Source: Lentzea waywayandensis (GTDB lineage: Bacteria; Actinomycetota; Actinomycetes; Mycobacteriales; Pseudonocardiaceae). Taken from it: 64,000 bases of DNA. This document shows positions 63,686-64,000 of the stretch, piece after piece. Numbering within the stretch: the stretch's first letter is position 1; each line of letters opens with the position of its first letter. The notes under the pieces were generated by a model, which saw only the letters and a list, made by a program, of their open reading frames with translations, was not told the origin of the DNA and made no database searches. Both the position numbers and the translations under genes were made by a program. The stretch covers positions 154,186-218,185 of the forward strand of contig NZ_FOYL01000015.1 of assembly GCF_900115955.1 (NCBI RefSeq), given 5' to 3'.

Positions 63686-64000
<315 letters not shown>

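Overview
The window is high-GC actinobacterial DNA. It carries an SsgA-like sporulation protein, DUF3000, the coproporphyrin-type heme genes hemE-hemY-hemQ, large AfsR/LAL-like regulators, GTG and TTG starts, and many leaderless promoters. This points to a sporulating filamentous actinomycete, most likely Pseudonocardiaceae (Lentzea, Saccharothrix or a relative). That assignment is inference from gene content; no search was run. No transposase, integrase, tRNA or CRISPR array was found. The right edge enters an rRNA operon on the minus strand (3' end of 23S, then 5S, then a terminator).

0-9 kb: the end of a secreted TAP-type hydrolase, several small unknown genes, a secreted DUF1996 protein under a LacI-type palindrome, a phosphotransferase next to a stand-alone LigD polymerase domain, and a TetR regulator divergent from an acyl-CoA dehydrogenase x2 / MaoC hydratase operon with an obvious shared operator.

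9-18 kb: regulatory genes. A LuxR-type protein, a LAL-type STAND ATPase, an SsgA-like protein and two tandem XRE/NB-ARC/TPR regulators, followed by a GntR regulator divergent from an asparaginase across a 22-bp dyad.

18-24 kb: msrB, a 24-codon ORF, then a compact cluster of four paralogous membrane proteins whose C-termini are almost pure Ser/Gly/Cys. These are coupled to a DUF692 multinuclear iron oxidase (MNIO) and a small partner protein, and a terminator closes the unit. This is the strongest candidate for an undescribed system: MNIO-mediated modification of Cys-rich tails on membrane-anchored proteins.

24-43 kb: two paralogous secreted subtilisins (about 13 kb apart), the heme operon, DUF3000, a dipeptidase, a response regulator with RNase D, a methyltransferase/TetR pair with a perfect 20-bp operator, an ECF sigma factor with a membrane partner, and a MerR regulator divergent from two membrane proteins. 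A pair of inverted palindromic repeats flanks 35.7-41.0 kb.

43-52 kb: fadA-fadB beta-oxidation operon, a frameshifted HAD-like gene, a VapBC-type toxin-antitoxin pair, a secreted GH5 glycosidase, an arylamine N-acetyltransferase, a DUF72 protein and a small secreted inhibitor-like protein.

52-58 kb: a four-gene, translationally coupled operon encoding two different SMC/Rad50-like ATPases, a small helical protein and an Mre11/YhaO-like phosphoesterase. This is a candidate DNA-repair or defence module. 58-63 kb holds an XRE protein with a degenerate ImmA/IrrE domain, a HIRAN-like protein, an NmrA-like reductase, a MazG-like hydrolase, a LURP-one-like protein and a 54-aa membrane protein ahead of the rRNA genes.
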